From: Brevundimonas halotolerans
Lineage (GTDB): Bacteria > Pseudomonadota > Alphaproteobacteria > Caulobacterales > Caulobacteraceae
Length of the DNA stretch: 64,000 nt
Direction of reading: 5' to 3'
Assembly: GCF_003730275.1 (NCBI RefSeq)
Contig: NZ_QTTA01000017.1
Location: 62,001-126,000, forward strand
A model generated the notes under the pieces. It saw nothing but the letters and a program-made list of their open reading frames with translations. It was not told the origin of the DNA and did no database searches. This document shows, one piece after another, positions 52,996 through 62,581 of the stretch; positions within the stretch are counted from its first letter, which is position 1, and the number at the start of each line of letters is the position of its first letter. The translations under genes and the position numbers were made by a program.

Positions 52996-54102
52996 CTATC
53001 TCAGCTTCAGGGTCGCCAGACCCGCCAGCGCCAGCATCGCCGACACGATCCAGAACCGGATCACCACGGTCGACTCGGGCCAGCCCATCTTCTCGAAATG
53101 ATGGTGGATCGGCGCCATCAGGAAGACGCGCTTCTTGGTCGCCTTGAAATAGCCGACCTGGATCATGACCGAGAGCGCCTCCAGCACGAACAGGCCACCG
53201 ACGATACCCAGCACCAGCTCGTGCTTGGTGGTCACCGCCACCGCGCCCAGGGCCCCGCCCAGCGCCAGCGATCCCGTGTCGCCCATGAAGATCTTGGCCG
53301 GCGGCGCATTGTACCAGAGGAAGCCCGTGCCGCCGCCAATGATGGCCGCGAGGAACACCGCCAGTTCGCCCGACCCCGGCACATGGTGGATCTGCAGATA
53401 TTCCGAGAAGACGAAATTGCCCGCCAGATAGGCGATCATGCCGAACGCCGCCGAGGCCATCATCACCGGCACAATGGCCAGCCCATCCAGCCCGTCGGTC
53501 AGGTTCACCGCATTGGAAAAGCCGACGATGGTGAAGGCGGCGAACGCCACATAGAACCAGCCGATGTTCAGCAGCACATCCTTGAAGAACGGGAAGGCAA
53601 TGGACGTTTCCAGCCCGGCCGAGGTCGAGGGCGTCATCCACAGCACGGTCAGCACACCCGCGATCACCGCCACAATGGTCTGGGCGATCAGCTTCTGCTT
53701 CGAGGTCAACCCGGCCGAGGTCTGCTTTGAGACCTTGGCGTAGTCATCGACAAAGCCCAGCACGGCAAAGGCCGCCGTCACAAGCGACACGATCCAGATA
53801 TAGGGGTTGGTCAGATCGGCCCACAGGAACACGCCCGCCGCGATCCCGGCCAGGATCATCAGCCCGCCCATGGTCGGCGTGCCCACCTTCGACAGGTGCG
53901 AGACCGGCCCGTCCTCGCGGATCGGCTGGCCCTTGCCCTGCTTCTTGCGCATCCAGGAAATGAAGCGGCTGCCCATGGCCACGGCCACGATCATGGCGGT
54001 GGCCAACGCCAGCGCCACGCGCACCGTCTGGTACTGGACCAGGTTCAGAAGCGGATAATCCTGAGCGACATCCGCATAGTAGAGATAGAGCAGGTAAAAC
54101 AC
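52996..54102 (-). CDS. mraY: Phospho-MurNAc-pentapeptide translocase MraY
   Basis: A 368-aa ten-helix membrane enzyme that makes lipid I. Catalytic blocks: the aspartates in VDDYAK near residue 117, [13 protein letters not shown], and the loop [11 protein letters not shown] near the C terminus. Full length. It lies between murF and murD with short gaps (12 and 3 bp). Confidence 0.97.
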   Translation of the reverse strand: MFYLLYLYYADVAQDYPLLNLVQYQTVRVALALATAMIVAVAMGSRFISWMRKKQGKGQPIREDGPVSHLSKVGTPTMGGLMILAGIAAGVFLWADLTNPYIWIVSLVTAAFAVLGFVDDYAKVSKQTSAGLTSKQKLIAQTIVAVIAGVLTVLWMTPSTSAGLETSIAFPFFKDVLLNIGWFYVAFAAFTIVGFSNAVNLTDGLDGLAIVPVMMASAAFGMIAYLAGNFVFSEYLQIHHVPGSGELAVFLAAIIGGGTGFLWYNAPPAKIFMGDTGSLALGGALGAVAVTTKHELVLGIVGGLFVLEALSVMIQVGYFKATKKRVFLMAPIHHHFEKMGWPESTVVIRFWIVSAMLALAGLATLKLR

Positions 54103-54114
54103 CGGACGGCCTCC

Positions 54115-55527
54115 TTAAGCCCCATCGTCAGAATGCAAGCCAGCCAGGGCGGTCGCGATCTGCCCGGCGCGAGAGCCGTTCGATCCCTTGACCATGACCG
54201 TATCTCCGTCGCGGACCAGACCCGCGACCTCGTTCGACAGCTGCGCCGCTGTCTCGCGCCAGTCCCCACGCCGCACAGGCGGCAGGGCGTCATGCAGGTG
54301 GCGCATCATCGCGCCCGCAGTATGAACGACATCGACCTTTGCCGCATCCAGCGGCTCGGCCAGTCCGGCATGCATCGCCTCGGCTTGATCGCCCAGTTCC
54401 AGCATGTCGGTCAGGAACACCACCCGGCGTCCGCCCTCCGGCACGATGCGCGCGCCCAGGCTTCTGAACCCGGCCGTCATCGACAGCGGATTGGCGTTAT
54501 AGCTTTCGTCGATCAGGGTGAAGGTCCCGCCGGACGCCAGCCGGACCTGCCGCACCTGTCCGCGACCCGCCAGCGGCGAGAACCCGGCCAGGGCCTCCAG
54601 CGCCGTATCCAGCGGCACGTCCATGGCCCGCAGCACCGTCAGCACCGCCAGACTGTTCAGCCCCCAGTGATAGCCCGTTTGGCGCAGGCGAAACTCCAGC
54701 GCCTGCCCGTCAAAGGTCGCCGAGACCGTGGCCCCCTCGGCATCCGGCTGAAAGTCCAGCAGGCGCGCATCATGATCCGCTGCGCTGCCGAACAGCCGCA
54801 CCTCCGCCCCGTGCTCGCGCGCCACCTCGGCCAGTAACCGCGTCCAGGGATTGTCGCCGTTGATCACCGCGATGCCGCCCGGCTCAAGGCCCTCGAACAC
54901 ACCCGCCTTCTCGCGCGCCACTCCGGCCTCGCCGTCAGCAAAGGCCTCGATATGCACCGGCCCGACCGTGGTCACACAGGCCACGTGCGGCCGCACCATT
55001 TGCGACAGGGGCGCAATCTCGCCCGGCGCATTCATGCCGATCTCGAACACGGCGCGCGCCGTCTCTCGTGGCATACGCGCCAGCGTCAGCGGCACGCCGA
55101 TGTGATTGTTGTAGCTCTTGACCGAGGCATGGGCCGGGCCCGCCAGATCGAGCCCGGCCTTGATCGCCTGGGTGACGCTGGTCTTGCCGACACTGCCGGT
55201 CACCGCCGCCCGCCGCGCCGACGACCGGTCGCGCGCGGCCTGTCCCAATGCCTCCAGCGCCCTCAGCGTGTCGGCCACCGTGACGCACGGCCCGCCATCC
55301 ACGACGCGTTCGACCAGCGCGCCCGACGCGCCCGCCTCGAACGCCGTCCCCGCAAAGTCATGACCGTCGCGCACCCCGCGCAGCGCCACAAACAGCTTGC
55401 CAGCGTCGATCTCGCGGCTGTCGAAAGCGACCCCGTCGACGGCAAAGTCCGCACCATGGCGCTGGCCACCCGTCGCACGGGCGATTTCGTCGGCGGTCCA
55501 GAGGGGCGAAACGGGGGTCTCAGGCAT
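54115..55527 (-). CDS. murF: UDP-MurNAc-tripeptide--D-Ala-D-Ala ligase MurF
   Basis: A 470-aa Mur ligase that adds the DdlB product. ATP loop AVTGSVGKTSVTQAIKA near residue 111, the MNAPGEIAPLSQMVRPH block, and a C-terminal LIDESYNANPLSM and VMVKGSNGSRAG. It overlaps murE by 8 nt. Full length. Confidence 0.96.
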   Translation of the reverse strand: MPETPVSPLWTADEIARATGGQRHGADFAVDGVAFDSREIDAGKLFVALRGVRDGHDFAGTAFEAGASGALVERVVDGGPCVTVADTLRALEALGQAARDRSSARRAAVTGSVGKTSVTQAIKAGLDLAGPAHASVKSYNNHIGVPLTLARMPRETARAVFEIGMNAPGEIAPLSQMVRPHVACVTTVGPVHIEAFADGEAGVAREKAGVFEGLEPGGIAVINGDNPWTRLLAEVAREHGAEVRLFGSAADHDARLLDFQPDAEGATVSATFDGQALEFRLRQTGYHWGLNSLAVLTVLRAMDVPLDTALEALAGFSPLAGRGQVRQVRLASGGTFTLIDESYNANPLSMTAGFRSLGARIVPEGGRRVVFLTDMLELGDQAEAMHAGLAEPLDAAKVDVVHTAGAMMRHLHDALPPVRRGDWRETAAQLSNEVAGLVRDGDTVMVKGSNGSRAGQIATALAGLHSDDGA

Positions 55528-56986
55528 GAACGCTCAGGGCCTCACTGGCGACGGTCACATCGTCGAATGGATGCACCGTTGCGCCGACAATCTGTCCCTG
55601 CTCATGCCCCTTTCCGGCGATCAGCACCACATCCCCGTCGCGCGCCTGGTCGATGGCAGACTGGATGGCCAGACGCCGGTCGCCGATCTCCTCGGCGTCG
55701 GGACAGCCGTTCCGCACCTCGGCCCGGATGGTCGCCGGGTCCTCGGATCGCGGATTGTCGTCTGTGACGATCGCAAGGTCCGCCAGCTCGGCCGCCACCT
55801 GTCCCATCAGGGGCCGCTTGGCCCGGTCCCGGTCGCCGCCGGCCCCGAACACCACGATCAACCGCCCGCGCACATGGGGTCGCAGCGCCTTCAGAACCGT
55901 CTCCAGCCCGTCCGGCGTATGGGCATAGTCGACATAGACCTCTGCGCCGCCCCCGGCCTCACCCGCCCGGACGCGCTCCAGCCGCCCCCGGGCGCCCTCG
56001 ATATGTTCCAGCGCCGCCAGAACGTCGCCGACCGCCGCGCCGCCCGCGATGCACAGACCGGCCGCCACCAGGGCGTTCGACGCCTGGAACGCGCCGGCCA
56101 GCGGCAGCAGCACCTCATGGCTCTCGCCGCGATATTCCAGCACCAGCTTCTGGCCTTCCGGCCGGGCCTCTCGGCCCATCAGCGTCAGGTCACGGCCTCG
56201 CTCGCCGACGCCCAGAATGTCCAGCCCCGACATGATCCCGGCGGCCGCAAAACGCGAATAGGCCTCAGAGTCGGCATTCAGAACCGCCGTCCGCCCCCGG
56301 GGCAGCAGGGTCTCGAACAGGCGCAGCTTGGCCGCGCGATAGGCGTCCATGTCGCCGTGATAGTCCAGATGATCCTGGGTCAGATTGGTGAAAGCCGCCG
56401 CCTTCAGGCTCACCCCGTCCAGCCGCCGCTGGTCGATCCCGTGCGACGAGGCTTCCAGCGCCAGATGGGTCACACCCCCCGCCGCCATTTCGGCCAGCAG
56501 GCGCGCGGCCTCGGCGGCATCCGGACTGGTCAGGCCGGGACCGGTCAGGGCGCTGACCTCCGCGCCCCGCTGGACCGTCGCGCCCAGTGTGCCGAGGCTG
56601 GCCGAGACCAGACCCATGCGGGCCCAGATCTGGCGACAGAAGGTGGCGACCGAGGTCTTGCCGTTGGTGCCCGTCACCGCCACGCTGGTCTTCGGCTGGG
56701 CGCCGTAAAATCCCCGCGCAGCCAGCGCATAGGCGCGGCGCACATCGCCGGCCGTCACCAGCACAGGCGCCGTGCCGACCGGCGTGTCAGTCGGAGCCAG
56801 CACAGCGGCCGCACCCCGGGCCAGTGCCTGCGGGATGAAGGCGCGCCCGTCCTGTACCGTTCCGGGCAGGGCGACGAACAGACTACCGGCATCGACCCGG
56901 CGACTGTCGGCGGTCACGCCGGTGATCATCGGATCGGACGGCACATCCCGCTTCAGCAGATCGGACAGGCGCTGGCTGTGCATCAC
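55520..56986 (-). CDS. murE: UDP-MurNAc-tripeptide synthetase MurE, meso-DAP-adding
   Basis: A 488-aa Mur ligase. ATP loop VAVTGTNGKTSVATFCR near residue 107, then THLALEASSHGIDQRRL. The C-terminal DNPRSEDP motif is the meso-diaminopimelate recognition box, so the stem peptide third residue should be meso-DAP. It overlaps ftsI by 4 nt and murF by 8 nt. Confidence 0.96.
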   Translation of the reverse strand: MMHSQRLSDLLKRDVPSDPMITGVTADSRRVDAGSLFVALPGTVQDGRAFIPQALARGAAAVLAPTDTPVGTAPVLVTAGDVRRAYALAARGFYGAQPKTSVAVTGTNGKTSVATFCRQIWARMGLVSASLGTLGATVQRGAEVSALTGPGLTSPDAAEAARLLAEMAAGGVTHLALEASSHGIDQRRLDGVSLKAAAFTNLTQDHLDYHGDMDAYRAAKLRLFETLLPRGRTAVLNADSEAYSRFAAAGIMSGLDILGVGERGRDLTLMGREARPEGQKLVLEYRGESHEVLLPLAGAFQASNALVAAGLCIAGGAAVGDVLAALEHIEGARGRLERVRAGEAGGGAEVYVDYAHTPDGLETVLKALRPHVRGRLIVVFGAGGDRDRAKRPLMGQVAAELADLAIVTDDNPRSEDPATIRAEVRNGCPDAEEIGDRRLAIQSAIDQARDGDVVLIAGKGHEQGQIVGATVHPFDDVTVASEALSVHA

Positions 56987-58716
56987 AGCGAGGCCTCCAT
57001 GTCCTTGAGCGTCGGGTTCGGGCGACCATCGGCCAGCTGCCAGCGGTCATCGGCGCGTTCAACGCCAACGAACGGGGCGATGCGGTCGGCGATCCGTCCC
57101 ACGGCGGGCGCGGCGACAAAGCCGCCGGTGCGCGGATACTGGCCCGGCTCATCGACCAGCACCAGAATGGCATAGCGCGGCGCATCCAGCGGCCCGTCCG
57201 CAGGGAAGACGCCGATGAAGGTGCCCACCGCCACCGCCGGATCATAGCCGCTGCCGGTCCATTTGTTGGCCGAGCCGGTCTTGCCGCCGACGCGCAGGCC
57301 CGGCGCATTGGCCCGTCCACCCGAGCCGCGCACCACATTACGGCGCATCAGGTCCAGCATGTTCAGGCTGGTCTGCGGCGTGACCACCGCCCTCGGCTCA
57401 ACACCGACAGCACCGCCCTTGCGCAGGCTCAGCGGCACATAGCGCCCGCCATTGCTCAGCGAGCCGACCGCCGCAATCACCTGCACCGGCGTCACCATGA
57501 TGCCGTAGCCGAAAGACAGCGATGCCAGCGTCGAGGGGGTCCAGTCGTCGGGCAACTTGGGCGCCGCCGACTCCCGCAGCTCGATGGGCGCTCGGTCCAG
57601 CAGGCCCAGCCGCCCGAAATAGTCCTTCATCACCACCGGACCCATCTGCACCGCCAGTCGCGAGGTGCCGATGTTGGACGAGTGCAGATAGACCTCCTCC
57701 AGCGTCATGACGCGGTTCTGGGCGTGGAAGTCCGTGATCCGGCGCTTGCCGATCATGAAGGGCTCGGACGCATCGAACAGGGTGGTCATATCGGCCGCCC
57801 CGGTATCCAGTCCGGCCGCCACCGCAAAGCTCTTGAACACCGAGCCCATTTCATAGTGGCCCGAGGTCGCCAGATTGCGCGAGCCTGACTCCGGCCAGCT
57901 GGCCATGGCCAGGACCTCGCCGGTCTGGACATTGGTGACGATCGCCACCCCGGCCTTGGCCCCGGTCTCGGCCATGGTGGTGGCCAGTTCGCTCTCGACG
58001 ACCCCCTGAATCCTCAGGTCGATCGACAGCTCGAACGGCTCGCCCGCAGCGCCCTCGGCCCGCAGTTCCTTGTCGAAGGCCAGTTCGACGCCGGAGATAC
58101 CCTGCCCGCCCGTATCGGTTGCCCCGATCAGGTGTTTGGCCTCGCCCTCCAGCGGATAGACGCGGCCGTCCTCCATGGCGAAGGTCACGCCGCCCAGCCC
58201 CAGATCATGCACCCGCGCGCGCGCGTCGGGCGTCAGGCCGCTGGCCACGATGACCGGGCGCTCGCCCCAGATCGCGCCCTTCAGCCGGTCCGCATCCAGC
58301 CCCGGCATGACCCGGCGGATTTCGCGATAGGCCACATCCCGGTCCCAGACCTGCGAGGGGTCGATGAACATGGCATAGAAGATGACATCGGTGGCCAGCA
58401 GCCGCCCGTTCCGATCCACCAGATCGGCCCGACTGCGATCCGAGGCCGCGCCGCGATAGCCGACGTCCACCGGCTCGAACAGCGCCGCATACCCGGCCTT
58501 CAGCCCCAGACCGGCGAACACCAGCCCGAAGGCCGCCAGCACCAGAAAGATGCGAACCCGGCTGTCCTCTTCGGGGCGGGCATGGGCGCGGGCGCGTTCA
58601 AAGCTGTGCTCGACCCACCACACGCCCTCGGCCAGCCAGCGCCACGACGGAGTCTGGAGTCTGGGCCGTCGCCCGACCGGACGACGCACGGACGACGGAT
58701 GCGGCTGCACGCTCAT
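56983..58716 (-). CDS. ftsI: Septal transpeptidase FtsI (PBP3)
   Basis: A 577-aa class B penicillin-binding protein that crosslinks septal peptidoglycan. One transmembrane helix (about 55-75), a dimerisation domain starting near SRADLVDRNGRLLATD, then the transpeptidase domain with S292-V-F-K295, S346-S-N348 and K479-T-G481. The cytoplasmic N terminus (about 54 residues) is rather long and basic. It overlaps ftsL by 4 nt. Target of beta-lactams, which makes the bla gene in this window of interest. Confidence 0.96.
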   Translation of the reverse strand: MSVQPHPSSVRRPVGRRPRLQTPSWRWLAEGVWWVEHSFERARAHARPEEDSRVRIFLVLAAFGLVFAGLGLKAGYAALFEPVDVGYRGAASDRSRADLVDRNGRLLATDVIFYAMFIDPSQVWDRDVAYREIRRVMPGLDADRLKGAIWGERPVIVASGLTPDARARVHDLGLGGVTFAMEDGRVYPLEGEAKHLIGATDTGGQGISGVELAFDKELRAEGAAGEPFELSIDLRIQGVVESELATTMAETGAKAGVAIVTNVQTGEVLAMASWPESGSRNLATSGHYEMGSVFKSFAVAAGLDTGAADMTTLFDASEPFMIGKRRITDFHAQNRVMTLEEVYLHSSNIGTSRLAVQMGPVVMKDYFGRLGLLDRAPIELRESAAPKLPDDWTPSTLASLSFGYGIMVTPVQVIAAVGSLSNGGRYVPLSLRKGGAVGVEPRAVVTPQTSLNMLDLMRRNVVRGSGGRANAPGLRVGGKTGSANKWTGSGYDPAVAVGTFIGVFPADGPLDAPRYAILVLVDEPGQYPRTGGFVAAPAVGRIADRIAPFVGVERADDRWQLADGRPNPTLKDMEASL

Positions 58717-59075
58717 TGCGCCCCCTCCTCGACCGGAGCGGGCTCAACCGCCTCATCGTCCACCGGCGGCTCTTCGGCGACCGGCGCCTCGACCACCGGC
58801 GGCTGGCCGATCGGGGCCAGACCGGCTTGCAGCGACAGGGCCTCCAGCCGCGCCGGGCTCTCCAGCCGCGCCACCTCGGCCCGCAGCATGCGCACGCGCA
58901 TCGAGGACTGGTCGATCTCGCGCTCCAGCTCGGCGATGCGGTTCGACTGGCGCGCCGCCGCCGCCTTGGTCAGATAGACCGACAGCAGCATGGCCGCGAC
59001 GCACAGGATGCCGAAGATCTCGACCCAGCGGATCCCGCGCACCTTCCAGTCGAACAGGCGTTTCAGAGCGCTCAT
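58713..59075 (-). CDS. ftsL: Cell division protein FtsL
   Basis: A 120-aa bitopic protein: a short basic cytoplasmic part ([13 protein letters not shown]), one transmembrane helix (about 16-38), a coiled coil (about 42-75, [20 protein letters not shown]) and an acidic Pro/Glu-rich tail. FtsL recognition rests on this shape and its position between rsmH and ftsI. The ATG at 59075 overlaps the rsmH stop (ATGA), favouring it over the in-frame codon six residues upstream. Confidence 0.88.
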   Translation of the reverse strand: MSALKRLFDWKVRGIRWVEIFGILCVAAMLLSVYLTKAAAARQSNRIAELEREIDQSSMRVRMLRAEVARLESPARLEALSLQAGLAPIGQPPVVEAPVAEEPPVDDEAVEPAPVEEGAQ

Positions 59076-60028
59076 GCCGCCAGCCTTCCCCAAGCCGGGG
59101 CATCGGTCCGCACCGCCGCCCGCAGCCGGGCCGAGCGCGCCCTGGGATTGACCGCCAGCTCCTCATCCGTCGCGTCGACCGAGCCCTTGAACTGCAGGTC
59201 AAAGCTGGGCTTGCGCGTCTCGATCACCTGCGGCGCGTGGCGCGATCCGCCGGGCGTATTGCCGGTGCGCTCGGTCAGGAAATTCTTGACCATCCGGTCT
59301 TCCAGCGAGTGGAAGGTCACCACCGCCAGCCGCCCGCCTTCGGGCAGCACCGCCTCGGCGCCTTCCAGACCGCGCGCCAGCTCGCCCAGTTCGTCATTGA
59401 CCGCGATCCGCAGCGCCTGGAACACGCGGGTGGCCGGATGGGTCGGCGCACCGCGCCTGCCGCCCAGCGCCGCCTCGACCACATCGGCCAGATCCAGCGT
59501 CCGCTCGAACGGGCGCTCGACCCGCCGGCGCAGGATGGCCGTGGCGATCCGGCCGGACTGACGCTCATCCCCGTACAGTTTGAAGATGTGCGCCAGCGGC
59601 CCGTGTTCCCAGCTGTTGACGATGTCGGCGGCGCTTTCGCCCTCTCGCGACATCCGCATGTCCAGGGGCCCGTCCTTCATGAAGGAAAAGCCGCGCTCGG
59701 CCTGGTCCAGCTGCATCGACGACACGCCGATGTCGAACACCACCGCATCGACCGGCGCCTCATCCGCCAGCACCTCGGCCAGCTCGGAAAAGGCCGCCCG
59801 GATCAGGCGGAACCGCTCGGGATAGTCACGACCCAGCGCATCGGCATAGGGCTGGACTGTCGGATCGCGGTCCAGCGCGATCACCTCGGCCCCGGCCTCC
59901 AGAAACGCACGCGAATAGCCGCCGGCGCCAAAAGTGGCATCCACCACCCGCTGGCCCGGGGCGGGCCGCACGGCCTTGATCACAGCCTCCAGCAATACGG
60001 GGATATGCGGACGGGGCGCGTCGGTCAT
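59072..60028 (-). CDS. rsmH: 16S rRNA m4C1402 methyltransferase RsmH (MraW)
   Basis: A 318-aa SAM methyltransferase acting on C1402 of 16S rRNA. It has the N-terminal [18 protein letters not shown] motif [19 protein letters not shown], the [18 protein letters not shown] block and a C-terminal [15 protein letters not shown]. Full length. Overlaps mraZ by 4 nt and ftsL by 4 nt. Confidence 0.96.
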   Translation of the reverse strand: MTDAPRPHIPVLLEAVIKAVRPAPGQRVVDATFGAGGYSRAFLEAGAEVIALDRDPTVQPYADALGRDYPERFRLIRAAFSELAEVLADEAPVDAVVFDIGVSSMQLDQAERGFSFMKDGPLDMRMSREGESAADIVNSWEHGPLAHIFKLYGDERQSGRIATAILRRRVERPFERTLDLADVVEAALGGRRGAPTHPATRVFQALRIAVNDELGELARGLEGAEAVLPEGGRLAVVTFHSLEDRMVKNFLTERTGNTPGGSRHAPQVIETRKPSFDLQFKGSVDATDEELAVNPRARSARLRAAVRTDAPAWGRLAA

Positions 60029-60546
60029 GACCCGCCCCCTTCAACCTTCAGCTGGGCCGCCAGCCGCAGGGCGCCCAGTTCAGCAACACCCGACCGCGCC
60101 ATCTGCCGGCGTTCGGCCCGGCGCGCCACCCAGGCCTCGCGGTTCCAGATCTGGAACCGGTCGCCCAGCCCCACGATCACGACCGTCTCGCCCAGACCGG
60201 CATCCTGGATCAGGCTTTCCGGCAGGGTCACCCGGCCGCCGCCGTCAAACGTCAGCCGCGTCTGCTCGCCCAGCACCTGCCATTCCAGCGCCGAGCGCTG
60301 CTCAGAGCCGAACGGCAGCGACCGGATCATTTCGACATAGGTGGCAAACAGGGGGTCGCCGCCGGCCTCTAGGCAGTCGGCCTCGATCGACGGAAAGACG
60401 AAGATGGCGTGCTCGGCCCCGTTTTCGGAGGTGCGGAAGTCCTGCGGGATCAGCAGTCGCCGCTTCGCATCCAATTGTTTCTCGACCGTCGAGAGAAACA
60501 CCCCGTCCCATTCGGACCTTCCGGCCCGCCCCTTGGCTCTTGTCAC
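60025..60546 (-). CDS. mraZ: Transcriptional regulator MraZ
   Basis: A 173-aa AbrB-like regulator with two MraZ repeats: [18 protein letters not shown] near residue 21 and [20 protein letters not shown] near residue 98. It is somewhat longer than E. coli MraZ at both ends. MraZ binds DNA repeats upstream of its own gene and represses the dcw operon; four candidate repeats lie 39 bp upstream. The GTG at 60546 is the furthest sensible start but has a weak ribosome site. Confidence 0.93.
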   Translation of the reverse strand: MTRAKGRAGRSEWDGVFLSTVEKQLDAKRRLLIPQDFRTSENGAEHAIFVFPSIEADCLEAGGDPLFATYVEMIRSLPFGSEQRSALEWQVLGEQTRLTFDGGGRVTLPESLIQDAGLGETVVIVGLGDRFQIWNREAWVARRAERRQMARSGVAELGALRLAAQLKVEGGGS

Positions 60547-60584
60547 GACGTCCAGGCGACGTCAGGCACCCCAAATCATGTGAC

Positions 60585-60619
60585 TGGGATAGCATGGGAT
60601 GAAATGGGTCTCAATGGGA
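60585..60619. promoter_or_regulatory. Four TGGGN repeats, 10-bp period: probable MraZ operator
   Basis: On the plus strand TGGGA occurs at 60585 and 60595, TGGGT at 60605 and TGGGA at 60615, i.e. 5-base repeats with 5-base spacers. The E. coli MraZ site is a series of TGGGN repeats with 5-nt spacers. They lie 39-73 bp upstream of mraZ. Here they read on the strand opposite to mraZ. Confidence 0.7.
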
Positions 60620-60765
60620 TTAGTTGACGATCCTTAACCATGAACCGGGACAACTCTTGTCATCAGGACTGTAAAGATCAGAACATACAGCGAACATAGA
60701 AAGTATTAACAGCCTGTGGACTCAGTGTGTGCCACCTTTGCGGCCAAGGGGTTAACAGGCCCCAA

Positions 60766-60906
60766 CCCGCCTCAAGCAGCGAGTGACCGCGTCACGAGCG
60801 GTAGGCAAAGACCCCGCCTCAAGCAGCGAGTGACCGCGTCACGAGCGGTAGGCAAAGACCCCGCCTCTAGCAGCGAGCGACCGCGTCGCGAGCGTTAGGC
60901 GCACAG
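60766..60906. repeat. Three tandem 47-bp repeats, each with an internal hairpin
   Basis: Three units with the same GCCT core at 60769, 60816 and 60863, a period of exactly 47 bp. Units 1 and 2 are almost identical; unit 3 has diverged. Each contains GTGAC-CGC-GTCAC inside a GCCT/AGGC outer pair; in unit 3 this stem is GCGAC/GTCGC, a compensatory change. The array lies immediately downstream of the rnpB 3' end, in the 365-bp gene-free stretch before mraZ (60547-60911), which also holds the TGGGN repeats, a GANTC site at 60719 and a TTAAC at 60706. Confidence 0.85.
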
Positions 60907-60911
60907 AGAAA

Positions 60912-61292
60912 TTGCCAGACGGTCTGTAAGCCGGGTTCTGTCCCGCCCCCGAGGGAGCATGGACGGTCATTCCTCTTGGCCGATCGTTGCCGACCGGCTC
61001 CAGCAACCTACCCGGACATCTGGGGCGGTGACCCCCGCAGGCGAGCCTGCGCGACATCCCTATTCGGTCTTGCTCCAGGCGGGGTTTACCGTGCCGTCTC
61101 CGTTGCCGTCGACGCGGTGGGCTCTTACCCCACCCTTTCACCCTTACCGGCCTCGAAAGGCCGGCGGTTTGCTTTCTGTGGCACTGTCCCTCGGGTCACC
61201 CCGGGCGGGCGTTACCCGCCGCCTTTTCACCGTGGAGCCCGGACTTTCCTCGACAGGCCGAAACCTGCCGCGACCGTCCGACCGTCTGGCGA
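60912..61292 (-). ncRNA. rnpB: RNase P RNA (rnpB), bacterial type A
   Basis: The minus strand carries the RNase P RNA hallmarks: the 5' and 3' ends pair as the P1 helix (GCCAGACGGTC near 61290 with GACCGTCTGGC near 60914). The conserved GAGGAAAGTCCGGGCTCC lies near 61250, the ACAGAAA core element near 61180, and the 3' segment AACCCGGCTTACAGACC near 60930. About 380 nt, as expected. Ends are approximate to a few bases. It processes the 5' ends of tRNA precursors. Open frames over it on either strand are accidental. Confidence 0.95.
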
Positions 61293-61327
61293 GGGACAAA
61301 TGCGCCTTGCCGCACATGCCGTCAATG

Positions 61328-61810
61328 TCAGGCGGCCTGCTCCGGCGGCCCCAGTGTCGGATCGCCTCCCGAATAGCCCTGGATCCAGAACCCCCGCGCG
61401 TCTTCAAAATAGGGCACATGGGCACGGTTCAGTTCGCTCCGCAGGGCGATGCTGCAGTCTACGACCAAGGTAGGCGCTAACAGGGCCCCGTCCTGTCGCC
61501 AGAGCCGCGGAATGATCCACATCCACTCAATGGCATGAAACGGCCCCAGGCATTCGGCGCACCAGCAACCCGTGCTCGTCGACTTAAAGTCCCACAAGAG
61601 CGCCTCGCGGGGGCCCAGCACGTCCTGAACATAATAGGCCGGCGCAAAGGGCAGCCGCTGGATCGCTGCGACGAGCTTTTCCCAGCGCGTCTGGTTCATG
61701 ACCGAGGCGAGGCCGCGTCGCTGCACCGCCTCTCGCACGCGCTGGCGACAGGTCTCTCGCGCCTCCGCGTCGCGGCGCACCAGTTCGTCGCGATCCGGCT
61801 TCTGAGCCAT
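61328..61810 (-). CDS. Hypothetical protein, DUF6678-like
   Basis: A 160-aa cytoplasmic protein. The stretch VMNQTRWEKLVAAIQRLPFAP followed by YYVQDVLG suggests the DUF6678 family of small uncharacterised proteins, a call made from memory. Other visible features are a CWCAEC cysteine cluster near residue 92 and several tryptophans (IEWMWIIPRLW). No signal peptide or membrane segment. It sits just upstream of rnpB on the same strand and 3 bp after the amidase gene. Confidence 0.68.
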   Translation of the reverse strand: MAQKPDRDELVRRDAEARETCRQRVREAVQRRGLASVMNQTRWEKLVAAIQRLPFAPAYYVQDVLGPREALLWDFKSTSTGCWCAECLGPFHAIEWMWIIPRLWRQDGALLAPTLVVDCSIALRSELNRAHVPYFEDARGFWIQGYSGGDPTLGPPEQAA

Positions 61811-61813
61811 GGG

Positions 61814-62575
61814 CTAGGCCATGCCATCGACGGCCGTCAGCCGCGCCAGCTGCAACAGCCCGACCAGCCGCGCGCGGGTCTCGCCGTCGGCCACGCCGTC
61901 CACCCGCCCCGGCCGCCAGTGCCGCTGGAACGCCGTGACCGCCAGCCTCAGCGGCTCATCGAACTCGCCGCGCGGCTCGACGCCATAGCCCAGCTTGTGC
62001 AGGCCGGCGCTCAGCACCGTCGCGCCCAGCCCCGCATCCCCGGGCCGCAGGGGCTCACCCAGCGCCGCCACCCGCTCCGGCGCCGGCTCGAACCACAGGC
62101 CGTGCCCCTCCCCCGCCAGCCGCTTCCACGGAAAGCGCTCGCCCGGGTCCTCCTTGCGATCCGGCGCCAGGTCGGAATGGCCGATGATGCGGTCGTCGGG
62201 AATGGTCCAGCGGCTGCGGATGTCGGCGATCAGGGCGATCACCGCATCGATCTGGACATCGGGAAAGTCGCGATAGCCCCACTCATGCCCCGGATTGACG
62301 ATCTCGATCCCGATCGAGGCGGCATTGCAGTCGGTCTCGCCCTGCCAGACGCCCTTGCCCGCGTGCCAGGCGCGGCGTTCCTCGGGGACCAGGGCATAGA
62401 GGGTTCCGTCCTCATCGACGACATAGTGGGCCGAGACCCGCGCCTCGGCATCGCACAGGCGGGCGATGGCCTCCTCGGCCGTCTGCATACCCGTATAGTG
62501 CAGCACCAGCATATCGGGCGGGCCGCGCCGGGCATCGAAATTGGGAGAGGGCGCGGTCTGGAACTGCAGCGTCAC
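61814..62575 (-). CDS. N-acetylmuramoyl-L-alanine amidase (AmpD/AmiD type) with peptidoglycan-binding domain
   Basis: A 253-aa zinc amidase that cleaves the MurNAc-L-Ala bond. The amidase_2 fold has zinc ligands in LVLHYTGM (His), the ASIGIEIVNPG block and IIGHSDLAPDRKEDPGERFPW (His and Asp). A C-terminal domain (about 180-245) looks like a PG_binding_1 module (LHKLGYGVEPRGEFDEPLRLAVTAFQRHW). No clear signal peptide is visible, so it probably acts on recycled anhydro-muropeptides in the cytoplasm, like AmpD. This could bear on beta-lactamase regulation. Start GTG 62575. Confidence 0.9.
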   Translation of the reverse strand: MTLQFQTAPSPNFDARRGPPDMLVLHYTGMQTAEEAIARLCDAEARVSAHYVVDEDGTLYALVPEERRAWHAGKGVWQGETDCNAASIGIEIVNPGHEWGYRDFPDVQIDAVIALIADIRSRWTIPDDRIIGHSDLAPDRKEDPGERFPWKRLAGEGHGLWFEPAPERVAALGEPLRPGDAGLGATVLSAGLHKLGYGVEPRGEFDEPLRLAVTAFQRHWRPGRVDGVADGETRARLVGLLQLARLTAVDGMA

Positions 62576-62581
62576 GACCGA

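Noticed and set aside
60766..60906. CRISPR array
   Set aside because: The repeats abut with no unique spacers, there are only three, and no cas gene is present.
60959..61480. Two overlapping plus-strand frames across the RNase P RNA
   Set aside because: The region is a structured RNA on the other strand; the predicted proteins are Pro/Arg-rich and end inside the neighbouring gene.
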